Source of the DNA: CAYUAG01 sp046483025 | Lineage (GTDB): Bacteria; Zhuqueibacterota; QNDG01; CAYUAG01 | Assembly (NCBI GenBank): GCA_046483025.1 | Contig: JAWODZ010000057.1 | Coordinates: forward strand, 1-15,177 | Reading direction: 5' to 3' | Length of the DNA stretch: 15,177 nt | Shown here: piece by piece, positions 1 through 7,561 of the stretch | How positions within the stretch are numbered: position 1 is the first letter of the stretch | Layout: every line of letters begins with the position of its first letter | Translations under genes and position numbers: made by a program | The notes under the pieces: model-generated | The model's database searches: none | What the model was told of the DNA's origin: nothing | What the model saw: only the letters and a program-made list of their open reading frames with translations

Positions 1-448
1 CTGCATCATATCTTTCCCTGTAGGTCATATCCGGTTTTTCAACTGCATGAATTTTGTCCGTAATTTCTTCATATCCCAGCAGTACATCTGCAATGTAACC
101 GTGGGCAGGAATTTCTTTTTCCCTGGAATCGGCAATGTATCCGTTCTGGATATAGTCATGCTCTTTGTCCGATGCACGCTGCAGAGCGCCGAACGCTACA
201 TGGTGATTAGTGAGAATCAGCCCGTCTTTACTGACAAATTCACCTGTACCGCCGCCTAAATACACCACTGCACTCATCAATCCGGTTCCGTCTTCTTTGT
301 AAAGATCGGAAGGATCCATAAGCAGACCCTGATTTTCCAGATCAAGCATGGTCATTTGATGGGGCATCCACATACCTTCATCAGACACAGCAGCTGCAGC
401 CAGGACGAAGAGTAGAACTACTAAAACAAGTTTTCTAAAAATTTTCAT
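1..448 (-). CDS. S46-family peptidase (dipeptidyl-peptidase 7/11-like), N-terminal part only
   Basis: The first 149 residues are visible; the gene runs off the left edge. Residues 1-22 form a signal peptide with a hydrophobic core ending in an Ala run, so the enzyme is exported, probably to the periplasm. The mature start has GMWMP, then GGGTGEFVS (about 66-73) and GLILTNHH (76-83). These match the N-terminal hallmark of S46 serine peptidases, in which the His of NHH is a catalytic-triad residue; Asp and Ser would lie outside the window. Family members (about 700 residues) release dipeptides from peptide N-termini for peptide nutrition. The start is well supported: AAGGAG sits 6 bases before ATG at 448. 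The Cys residues usual after GG and after NHH in this family are Gly and Val here. Family assignment is confident; substrate preference cannot be told from this part. Confidence 0.86.
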   Translation of the reverse strand, partial: MKIFRKLVLVVLLFVLAAAAVSDEGMWMPHQMTMLDLENQGLLMDPSDLYKEDGTGLMSAVVYLGGGTGEFVSKDGLILTNHHVAFGALQRASDKEHDYIQNGYIADSREKEIPAHGYIADVLLGYEEITDKIHAVEKPDMTYRERYDA

Positions 449-490
449 AATCAACTCCTTAAAAATTTGAAAGGTTAATATTATGTGTTC

Positions 491-519
491 AAGATAGTTA
501 ATTATACGGTTTTATTCAA
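491..519 (-). promoter_or_regulatory. Candidate sigma70-type promoter for the S46 peptidase gene
   Basis: On the minus strand TTGAAT (519-514) is followed after 17 bases by TATCTT (496-491), about 42 bases before the start codon at 448. A perfect TATAAT (506-501) overlaps this region but has no good -35 at normal spacing. Either could be the true -10. Seen by eye only. Confidence 0.4.
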
Positions 520-590
520 GGAAAGTTTTGGGTTAGGAAACTTATCACCAAATCCTTTCTTTTAGAGAAAAGAAGAAAATATTATGAGAT

Positions 591-806
591 AAAAACACCC
601 CTCTTCCTCGGCTGATGCCGAGGTTCTCCTCCTTCTTCGAGCTCAGGACAAGCTATCAAGGGGAGAAGAGCGTTACTCATGTCTATCCTCGTAAAAGAAT
701 GTGCCAGGCTCAAAAGAAAAGAGTTAGCTCAACCCAAGTCCTCCCATGAGAGCCTGTCCTGAGGAATAAAATGACGAAGGAGAGGATTCAGGTGGGTGTT
801 TTTTTC
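591..806. repeat. Foldback (MITE-like) inverted-repeat element, about 215 bp
   Basis: The ends are AAAAACACCC (591-600) and its inverse GGGTGTTTTT (794-803). The inverted match continues inward with gaps: the left arm carries CTCCTCCTTC and CTCAGGACAAGCTATCA, and the reversed right arm carries CTCTCCTTC and CTCAGGACAGGCTCTCA. Arms span roughly 591-667 and 739-803, around a ~70-base unpaired centre. The left arm also holds a small perfect hairpin, CCTCGGCTGATGCCGAGG (606-623). No ORF is seen. No clear target-site duplication flanks it. It could be a non-autonomous mobile element relic, a dispersed intergenic repeat, or a structured terminator between tex and the S46 gene; the terminal T runs would suit the last on either strand. 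The rest of the 449-881 gap shows only the S46 promoter region and the repeat at 841. Confidence 0.6.
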
Positions 807-840
807 TAACAACATTAAGGAATACTAAACAATATTTTAG

Positions 841-870
841 CCACAGATGTACACGGATTTTCACGGATTT
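841..870. repeat. CCACAGAT/CACGGAT-type intergenic repeat, downstream copy beside tex
   Basis: The sequence reads CCACAGATGTACACGG, then two ATTT-terminated CACGGATTT units. It ends 11 bases before the last codon of tex. Similar short intergenic repeats of the CCACAGATTNACACGGAT type are seen in many unrelated bacterial genomes (recalled, not searched). A related copy lies just upstream of tex at 3067. Confidence 0.6.
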
Positions 871-881
871 ATTAAAAATTT

Positions 882-3044
882 TTATATAATCATGGACAGA
901 CTAATTCTTTCTCTGTCTTTGTCAATATCAATCACCTTTACCTTCACCACGTTACCAACTGATACTATATCCAGCGGATGTTTAATATATCTGTTGGCCA
1001 TATTACTTATGTGAACAAGTCCGTCCTGTTTTACACCGATATCAACAAAGGCTCCAAAATCCACCACATTACGAACTGTTCCTTTCAGAATCATTCCCGG
1101 TTTCAGATCATTTAGGGTTAATATGTCAGCTTTTAGAACTATGGGATCCATTTTATCTCTGGGATCCCGGTTCGGCTTCTCCAGACACCCGATAATATCG
1201 ATTAGGGTTTCATATCCGGTACCGATTTCCCGGGACAGTTCTTGTAATGGTATCTTTTTGTCCTTTATCAGGGAATTAATCAAGGTTCCGTCTGATTTTA
1301 CATCAGTCAGGTTGAGTTTAAAATAGTCCAGCATTTTCAGAGTGGATTCATACGATTCAGGATGCACAGCAGTGGCATCCAGAAAGTTGTCACTGTCAGG
1401 AATGCGCAGAAAACCGGCACACTGAGTAAAGGTATTTTCACCTATACCTTTTATATTTTTCAGCTCTTTGCGATTCCGGATAATACCTTTCTTTTCCCTG
1501 TATTGAATAATATTTTCTGCTGCAGATGCATTGATTCCGGCAGCATATTTTAAGAGGGAGGAGGAAGCAGTATTCAAATTAATTCCCACCTGATTTACAC
1601 AGGATTCCACCACCCGGTCCAGTGCCCGGGATAATTTTTTCTGATTGACATCATGCTGATATAGTCCTACTCCCACAGATTTGGGGTCAATCTTTACCAG
1701 CTCGGAGAGCGGATCCAGTACCCGACGGGCAATGGAGATATTTCCCCGCAAGGCAGCTTCCAGGTCGGGAAACTCTTCCCTGGCTGTCTGGGAAGCAGAA
1801 TAAACGGAAGCTCCGGCTTCACTGACAATGGTATAGTGTATATCTTCATCCAGATCAGAAAGCAATTCAGCTACCAGTTTTTCCGTTTCCCGGCTGGCAG
1901 TGCCGTTGCCAATGGCAATAATATCAAGGTTATGCTCCTTGATAAAACTGTGTATGCTTTTCTTGGCTTGCTCCCATTTTTTTTGAGGCGGATGAGGATA
2001 TATGGTTGCACCGGCAAGATATTTACCGGTTTCATCAATGGCGGCAATTTTACATCCGGTTCTGAATCCGGGATCGATTCCCAGGATTTTTTTGCCCTTA
2101 ACCGGTGGTGTCATTAAAAGCGATCGCAGATTTTCAGTAAAAATTTCTATGGCATGCTCTTCTGCTCTTTCAGTCAGCTTCTTTCTGATTTCTCTTTCAA
2201 TGGCCGGAGCAATGAGTCTGGTATATGAATCCTGGACTGCTGTTTTCAACTCATCCGTAAATATGGATGTATCATTACATATATACTTTTTCTCTATTAA
2301 TGCTATACTATCCTGACTTGATATCTCAATGCTAACTCGCAGCATTTTTTCCTTTTCACCCCGGTTCAAAGCCAATATACGATGTGGAGGAATGGATTTA
2401 ACCGGTTCTGAATAGTCCAGATACACTTCATATTCTTTCTTGGCTCCTTCATCTGCTGACTGGGAGTTTATGCATCCATTTTTGCTGGTAAACTGACGTA
2501 TGGTCTTTTTTATTTCAGGATCAACGGAAATGATTTCCGCAATAATATCCCGGGCACCCTGGAGTGCTTGTTCTGCAGTTTCTACTTCTTTTCCTTTATT
2601 TATATAGCGGGAGGCAATATCCCGGGGATCTCCGGTACAGGTTTTTTGCTCTAGAATTATCTGAGCCAGGGGTTCCAGTCCTCTTGATTTTGCTACAGTA
2701 GCACGGGTGCGTTTTTTGGGTTTATAGGGAAGGTAGAGATCTTCTACTTCCTGAAAACTGGAAGCATCATCAATTTTTTTCTTGAGTTCAGGAGTCAGTT
2801 TTCCCTGTTCCTGTATACTTTTTTTAACTGTATTTTTTCTATCCTCCAATTTTCTGAGATAGGAAATCCGGTCCTCAATATTGTGTATTTGTTCTTCATT
2901 TAAATTGCCGGTGACTTCTTTTCTGTACCGGGCAATAAAGGGCACAGTATTATCCTTATCAAGCAGATTAACGGTATTTTTAATTTGTTCAGTGTGAAGA
3001 TCTAATTCCCGGGCAATCAGAACAAATATTGCATTTTGATTCAT
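882..3044 (-). CDS. tex: Tex family RNA-binding transcriptional accessory protein
   Basis: Tex proteins are cytoplasmic nucleic-acid-binding proteins linked to transcription and RNA metabolism. All expected parts are present in order: the helical Tex N-terminal domain with PFIARYRKE (about 35-43) and DLYLPYKPKKRTRA (about 102-115); a YqgF/RuvX-like RNase H-fold domain (about 317-440) starting GKKILGIDPGFRTG; helix-hairpin-helix segments (about 485-560) with GINLNTASSSLL and IKGIGENTF; the conserved RDPRD linker (627-631); and an S1 domain (about 649-719) with GTVRNVVDFGAFVDIG and DGLVHIS. The 720 residues match short Tex proteins such as that of Bacillus; the basic tail after S1 seen in E. 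coli and Pseudomonas is missing. AAAGGAG lies 7 bases before the ATG. The gene is 171 bp downstream of the activase pair and is probably a separate unit. Confidence 0.96.
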   Translation of the reverse strand: MNQNAIFVLIARELDLHTEQIKNTVNLLDKDNTVPFIARYRKEVTGNLNEEQIHNIEDRISYLRKLEDRKNTVKKSIQEQGKLTPELKKKIDDASSFQEVEDLYLPYKPKKRTRATVAKSRGLEPLAQIILEQKTCTGDPRDIASRYINKGKEVETAEQALQGARDIIAEIISVDPEIKKTIRQFTSKNGCINSQSADEGAKKEYEVYLDYSEPVKSIPPHRILALNRGEKEKMLRVSIEISSQDSIALIEKKYICNDTSIFTDELKTAVQDSYTRLIAPAIEREIRKKLTERAEEHAIEIFTENLRSLLMTPPVKGKKILGIDPGFRTGCKIAAIDETGKYLAGATIYPHPPQKKWEQAKKSIHSFIKEHNLDIIAIGNGTASRETEKLVAELLSDLDEDIHYTIVSEAGASVYSASQTAREEFPDLEAALRGNISIARRVLDPLSELVKIDPKSVGVGLYQHDVNQKKLSRALDRVVESCVNQVGINLNTASSSLLKYAAGINASAAENIIQYREKKGIIRNRKELKNIKGIGENTFTQCAGFLRIPDSDNFLDATAVHPESYESTLKMLDYFKLNLTDVKSDGTLINSLIKDKKIPLQELSREIGTGYETLIDIIGCLEKPNRDPRDKMDPIVLKADILTLNDLKPGMILKGTVRNVVDFGAFVDIGVKQDGLVHISNMANRYIKHPLDIVSVGNVVKVKVIDIDKDRERISLSMII

Positions 3045-3066
3045 TCACTGCTCCTTTAATGTAGGA

Positions 3067-3140
3067 CCACAGATTTATACAAATGATACACGGAAATAAT
3101 AAAACAGTATTATATCTGTGTCGAAAATATTTTTTCCGTG
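3067..3140. repeat. Paired opposite-orientation copies of the CACAGAT/CACGGAA repeat upstream of tex
   Basis: CCACAGAT (3067-3074) and CACGGAAATAAT (3089-3100) are followed in inverse orientation by ATCTGTG (3114-3120) and TATTTTTTCCGTG (3128-3140). The arms are interleaved in the order A, B, A', B'. Only one pair could form as a simple hairpin at a time; both together would need a pseudoknot. The left half resembles the copy at 841-870. The segment lies between the activase pair and tex and so falls in the tex leader or promoter zone. On the minus strand it contains a TATAAT with no good -35. Confidence 0.55.
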
Positions 3141-3181
3141 AGAAGCCTTTAACTTTATACACATACTATTTGACAGAATAA

Positions 3182-3226
3182 GCAGGATTATAAAGATAAA
3201 ATCCAGTAAATCCTGTTAATCCTGTC
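3182..3226. repeat. AATCCTGT-type intergenic repeat overlapping the 3' end of the HgdB-like gene
   Basis: On the plus strand the segment holds GCAGGATTA, AATCCAGTAA, ATCCTGTTAATCCTGTC. These are reiterated AATCCTGT-like units, with an inverted 8-mer pair CAGGATTA (3183-3190) and TAATCCTG (3217-3224). Repeats of this type are common between genes in diverse bacteria (recalled, not searched). The TAA stop of the minus-strand gene (3218-3216) lies within the repeat, which therefore encodes the last residues RQD and the stop. Confidence 0.55.
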
Positions 3227-4496
3227 TAAAATCAAATTTACTCTTTTTTCTTTTTCTGTAACTAAGTACCTGTTCCATAAAAATTTCCAGGTCACGTTCC
3301 AGATCAACCGGTACGCCGTCAAAATAAAATATGCGGATGGGGATATTATCATGATCCTTACTTAATCGGGGATAGATAACCTCTGATACTATGGCATTCA
3401 TACAGGTGAAAGGACTGATATCGATAATGCCGTCACATCCTGATCTATAGAAATCTACTGCTTTACCGGCGTTCAGAGTCATTTCGCCGTGGGACTGAGC
3501 ATAAGGCAGATAGTCCATACTGTACTGTAATATTGTTTCTATTCTGGCCTCCTGACGTTGAGAAAAGATTCCGGCAAAGGGCTTTTGCAGTCTTTTTTCA
3601 TCCAGATGCTGAATAGAGTGACGAAGATGTGCTTTAAGCATGGCAAAACTCGATTTTTTCCCTGCTTCTCTGAGTTTTCGTTTTTCTTCAATATTTGTGT
3701 ACCAGACCCATTCTGCTATATCAGCAATCCAGGTCTCGGCACCCAGGGATTCCAGCTTTTTTAAAATATCCTGATTGCCGTACCGATTAAAGCGCAGGAA
3801 AATCTCTCCGGTAATCCCTATAAGGGGACGGGAGTACAGCGGTTCTTTAAGAGGAAGTTCAAGGTATTGGTCTCGAATCTCCTGCAGAGCATTGATAAGT
3901 TGTTTTAATTCAAGCGCTGATGAATGAGACTCGTCTCGTAATATGTTACAGATACAGGATAAAGCCCGAGAGTGCAGTTTTTCAGTTGAGCCGGGATTTT
4001 TTTCATAGGGTCTGAACATCAGTTTGATTTTTCTCAGCATATCAGAGACGATCATTGCTCTCCATGCTGTTCGTAAAAAAGAGATGGTATTCTCAGCTAT
4101 GGATTCATATCCATCACTGCTGGTAGGGGAGTAGATAACTGCATCTGCAAATTTGAGTTCTTTCAGTATTTTTTTCATCAAGGGAGCATACTGGCCGAAT
4201 CTGCAGGGGCCGGAGGAAGTGGGCAGGAGAAAAGCATTTTTTTCCGGATTAAAATCCTTGTCATTGATTATTTTTAAAAAATTACCCAATACTATTCGCT
4301 GCGGAAGGCATTCTTCTCCGGTGGTAAATTTTGCAGAAAAAGCAAGAGTATTCGAATCTGAGGGAGGAGAAATTCTGGCATCAACGCCTATGGAGCCAAA
4401 AGCAGCTGCCATACAGGAAGCACCTTCAGTGCTCATTCTGGGGATGTACATGGTCCTGCCTTTCAGGGGGTGAGATTTTTTATTGTTAGTATTCAT
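3216..4496 (-). CDS. HgdB-like (2-hydroxyacyl-CoA dehydratase-related) C-terminal subunit of a split activase
   Basis: This 426-residue protein corresponds to the C-terminal third of large fused acyl-CoA dehydratase activase proteins. Visible hallmarks are GRTMYIPRMS (13-22), FTTGEECLPQRIVLGNFLK (about 57-75), PTSSGPCRFGQY (92-103), a GEMTLNAGKAVDF segment (338-350) and DISPFTCMNAIVSEVIYPRL (359-378). Cys 28, 63, 98, 354 and 365 are candidates for Fe-S cluster ligands, as in HgdB-type subunits. Such proteins bind or pass electrons through [4Fe-4S] clusters; the real substrate is unknown. The ATG lies one base after the TGA of the 1008-residue partner (TGATATG), with no strong Shine-Dalgarno site; GGAAAG lies 15 bases upstream. 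Translation therefore probably depends on coupling or reinitiation, and the two proteins likely form one complex. The C-terminus runs into an intergenic repeat. Confidence 0.82.
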   Translation of the reverse strand: MNTNNKKSHPLKGRTMYIPRMSTEGASCMAAAFGSIGVDARISPPSDSNTLAFSAKFTTGEECLPQRIVLGNFLKIINDKDFNPEKNAFLLPTSSGPCRFGQYAPLMKKILKELKFADAVIYSPTSSDGYESIAENTISFLRTAWRAMIVSDMLRKIKLMFRPYEKNPGSTEKLHSRALSCICNILRDESHSSALELKQLINALQEIRDQYLELPLKEPLYSRPLIGITGEIFLRFNRYGNQDILKKLESLGAETWIADIAEWVWYTNIEEKRKLREAGKKSSFAMLKAHLRHSIQHLDEKRLQKPFAGIFSQRQEARIETILQYSMDYLPYAQSHGEMTLNAGKAVDFYRSGCDGIIDISPFTCMNAIVSEVIYPRLSKDHDNIPIRIFYFDGVPVDLERDLEIFMEQVLSYRKRKKSKFDFRQD

Positions 4497-4497
4497 A

Positions 4498-7400
4498 TCA
4501 AATCAAATGTTTGCTTTCCAAAAATGCTTCTATTCTGGTAAGTATGCCGGCATCATTGGCATGGCTGTCCAGCTGCAGGAATAAAAACGGTTCTCCGGAG
4601 GCATCTTCAATATAGTGACGAATGTAGGAGTCAGGTCCGCATTTGAAATTACTTAAAAAGATAATATGCAGATTGGAATGATCCCTGGTGAATGTGGCAG
4701 CCTGAATTATTTTCTTTCCGTAATGCCAGAACATATGGCTGTTAATTGAAGAAATATCAATGGTATCCAATGGTAGATAATCCATCGGTATTATATTTAT
4801 ACCATAAATATCGCGTAATTTAGCAGGGATATTCAAGTTTAATCCGGGATCATAGAGATTATAGGGTCTGCCCAGTATAACTACTGTGGAAATGTTATTT
4901 TTAATAACTGTATCAAGTATTTTTTGTCCGGTTTTTAATTTTTTTGCCTGGAAAGCCTTTTGAGTTTTATAAGCAGCGTTAAGTGCTTTTTTATTCTCTT
5001 TTTTGTTTACTCCTAAGGCTGAAACTGATTTCAGTAATTCGTTTTGAACAAATGAGAATCCCATTCGAAACTGTATGTTGGGATAGAGTAACTTTTCTTT
5101 TATTCCGGATAAAGATGGAGTATGAAGAGCAATGTGCGGTAAGGTCTGGGTCCAGAGACAGATAAAGGAATTGATGGAATCCTCCGGGTCTTCTTCAGTA
5201 ACAAAATTTGGTAAAAAGATATAGTCTGTATTTTGCCGGAGAAGATCTATCAGATGACCATGAGCAAGCTGGACCGGAAAACAGGGTTCTGCCACCACGG
5301 ATTCACACCCTGAATCAATCAGATTTTGCCGGCTGGGAGAGGACAGTACAATCCGGAATCCCAGAGAGGAAAAATATTCCTTCCAGAAGGGGAGACGTTC
5401 ATAAAAACTGAGAGATCGGGGGATTCCTATAGTGGCCCGGGATTGGCTGGAATTATCTGTGTTTAAAGAAAAAATTTGTTCTCTGTTTTCAGTAAAAAGA
5501 TCTGCAATCACTGCTTTTTTTTCGGATTTTGTTTGCTTTCGATATTGATTTGAGCATTTATCTCCCCAATAACAGGTTTCTCCGTCAACCGAGAATTTTT
5601 GTATTCTGCACTGGTTGGAACAATGATGACAGGTGAATTCAGTAAGTTTCCAGTTAATTTTATTTAAATCCCAGCCCCGAAAGTTTGATTTTTTTTTGTT
5701 TTTCATAAATTTGCGGGACAAAAGAGCGGCTCCTATGGCACCCATGATTCCGTTATGGGGCGGTATAATTATTTCTTTATCCAAAAGGGTGGCAAAGGCT
5801 GCTGCCACAGAATCATTGAAGGCAGTTCCTCCCTGAAAGAAAATAGTATTGCCTATCTTGCGTTTTTTTACCACCCGGTTCAGATAATTAAGAGCTATGG
5901 AAATTGCCAGTCCGGCAGTTATGTCTTCTCTGCTGACTCCCTTTTGCAAATAGGGGGTTAATTCTTTTTCCATGAACACCGTACACCGTTCTCCCAGCTT
6001 CAGAGGATGTTTTGAACGGAGAGCATACCGGGTGAATTCATCAATAATATTTATACCCAGTTTATGGGCCTGCTCTTCCAGAAAGGAACCGGTGCCAGCA
6101 GCACAGGCTTCATTAAGGGCAAAATCCACTACAATCCCATCCTGAATAGATATGTATTTTGAATCCTGTCCGCCGATTTCAAAAATGGTATCTACTTTTT
6201 TATTGAGGAAACTGGTACTTACGTGCATGGCTCCTGTTTTATGGGCAGTAATTTCATCCTTGATAACATCCGCTCCCACTAACAGTCCGATTAATTCCCG
6301 GCCGGACCCGGTGGTTCCCACACCCTGGATTTCAACCTGATCTCTGGTTTTATCCAGAATCTGTAAAAGCGAGTCCTTGACAATTTCAACCGGCCTGCCT
6401 TCCGTACTGCGATAGATGCTGTGAATAACCTGATTGTCTTGATCTAGAAGTGCCAGGTTGGTACTCACCGAACCAATATCAATACCCAGCCATACCGGAA
6501 TTTTCCGGTTCTTACTAAAATCAATGGTACTGATTGTACTGTCAAGCCGTTGTACTTTTTTCAGGCTCAGGGGAGTTGTGGTGGGAAAGCTTTTTTTTGA
6601 TTTCTTTGCTGCAGTATTAATATTTAAAGTTTTTTGTATCGGGTTCTCGGAATTGGTCTGATGCAAGGCTGCACCGGCAGCACCCATCCAGGCAGGGCGG
6701 GGAGGAATGAAGAAATCATCTTGAGAGAAATTGAAATGTTTACGAAATAAATCAGGGAAGGCGTTGTTGGAAGCTAATCCCCCGATAAATGCAGTCCGAG
6801 GAATTATTTTTTTCCCTTTGCTGATACTGCCTTTGTAATTGCGAATCACTGCTTCGCACAGACCTTTTAATACTTCCGGTGGAGAATATCCCCGCTGCTG
6901 GGCGTGAATCATATCCGATTTGGCAAAAACTGAACACCTTCCGGCAATAGCAGCGGATCTTTCGGATTCGGAGGCTGCCTCTGCAGCTTCCTGAACGGAA
7001 TATTTCAGTCGTTCGGCTTGCTGATCAAAAAAGGAACCAGTGCCGGCTGCACATTCACCGTTGATTTCATAATCAATGATTTGAATGTGATGGTTGTCAT
7101 CCGGGGCTATTAAAATATATTTGGATCTCTCCCCACCGATTTCGAAAATAGTTCGTACATCCGAGTAGAGCAGTCCCACTCCGGTAGCAGAAGCCCGAAA
7201 TTCATTCACATAATGAAAATTATACTTTTGGGCTATAGCTTTACCACCGGAACCGGTAGTAGTGATCAAGGCAAGCTGTTCTTCAGGAAAAAAATCAAAA
7301 AGAAGGGATAAAAGTTCAGATAATTTTGCGTCCGGATTGCCCTGATGACGAAGATAGGAAGAAAAGAGGAGCAGTCCGTCTTGGTAGTGATGATACCTGT

Positions 7401-7524
7401 CCTGGAATAATGTGTGTTTTTTTAAAGAGGATAGAACTCTTTTTTTTTCAGAATCTTTAACAAAAGCTACAAGCTGAATACTTATAGCACCAATATCAAT
7501 ACCTATCCAAACATTTTTTTTCAT
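4498..7524 (-). CDS. Tandem BcrAD/BadF-type acyl-CoA dehydratase activase with DUF2229 domain
   Basis: Activases of this ASKHA-fold family hold one [4Fe-4S] cluster and use ATP to drive low-potential electron transfer into a client Fe-S enzyme. There are two activase domains. Domain 1 (about 5-290) has GIDIGAISIQLV, NGECAAGTGSFF (Cys158), GRCSVFAKSDM (Cys197) and FIGGLASN. Domain 2 (about 345-605) has GIDIGSVSTNLALLD, IGGQDSKYI, NEACAAGTGSFLEEQA (Cys474), GERCTVFMEKEL (Cys514) and FQGGTAFND. Both keep the two cluster Cys. A Cys-rich stretch follows (632-657: CHHC, then three more Cys), then a DUF2229 domain (about 698-1000) with IGIPRSLSFYERLPFW, EPCFPVQLAHGH and NFKCGPDSYI. The protein stops where fused relatives (about 1,400 residues) continue into the HgdB-like part, here the next gene. 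No Shine-Dalgarno site precedes ATG 7524. No dehydratase client is nearby, so the substrate is unknown. Confidence 0.88.
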   Translation of the reverse strand: MKKNVWIGIDIGAISIQLVAFVKDSEKKRVLSSLKKHTLFQDRYHHYQDGLLLFSSYLRHQGNPDAKLSELLSLLFDFFPEEQLALITTTGSGGKAIAQKYNFHYVNEFRASATGVGLLYSDVRTIFEIGGERSKYILIAPDDNHHIQIIDYEINGECAAGTGSFFDQQAERLKYSVQEAAEAASESERSAAIAGRCSVFAKSDMIHAQQRGYSPPEVLKGLCEAVIRNYKGSISKGKKIIPRTAFIGGLASNNAFPDLFRKHFNFSQDDFFIPPRPAWMGAAGAALHQTNSENPIQKTLNINTAAKKSKKSFPTTTPLSLKKVQRLDSTISTIDFSKNRKIPVWLGIDIGSVSTNLALLDQDNQVIHSIYRSTEGRPVEIVKDSLLQILDKTRDQVEIQGVGTTGSGRELIGLLVGADVIKDEITAHKTGAMHVSTSFLNKKVDTIFEIGGQDSKYISIQDGIVVDFALNEACAAGTGSFLEEQAHKLGINIIDEFTRYALRSKHPLKLGERCTVFMEKELTPYLQKGVSREDITAGLAISIALNYLNRVVKKRKIGNTIFFQGGTAFNDSVAAAFATLLDKEIIIPPHNGIMGAIGAALLSRKFMKNKKKSNFRGWDLNKINWKLTEFTCHHCSNQCRIQKFSVDGETCYWGDKCSNQYRKQTKSEKKAVIADLFTENREQIFSLNTDNSSQSRATIGIPRSLSFYERLPFWKEYFSSLGFRIVLSSPSRQNLIDSGCESVVAEPCFPVQLAHGHLIDLLRQNTDYIFLPNFVTEEDPEDSINSFICLWTQTLPHIALHTPSLSGIKEKLLYPNIQFRMGFSFVQNELLKSVSALGVNKKENKKALNAAYKTQKAFQAKKLKTGQKILDTVIKNNISTVVILGRPYNLYDPGLNLNIPAKLRDIYGINIIPMDYLPLDTIDISSINSHMFWHYGKKIIQAATFTRDHSNLHIIFLSNFKCGPDSYIRHYIEDASGEPFLFLQLDSHANDAGILTRIEAFLESKHLI

Positions 7525-7533
7525 GTTGGATGT

Positions 7534-7561
7534 AATATAGTACTATTTCTGAATTTTTCAA
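7534..7561 (-). promoter_or_regulatory. Candidate promoter for the activase pair, giving a near-leaderless transcript
   Basis: On the minus strand TTGAAA (7561-7556) is followed after 16 bases by TATATT (7539-7534). The start codon follows 9 bases after the -10, so transcription would begin only about 2-4 bases before ATG 7524. No Shine-Dalgarno site is seen there, consistent with leaderless translation. The -35 overlaps the TGA stop of the upstream exported-protein gene (7560-7558). This is inference from sequence. Confidence 0.42.

Noticed and set aside
47..259. Plus-strand open frame opposite the S46 gene
   Set aside because: It is antisense to a clear peptidase coding frame with signal peptide and catalytic motif, and its own translation shows no recognisable features.
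4490..4510. Programmed ribosomal frameshift joining the two activase proteins
   Set aside because: No classical slippery heptamer or clear downstream structure is visible; coupled reinitiation at TGATATG explains the arrangement more simply.
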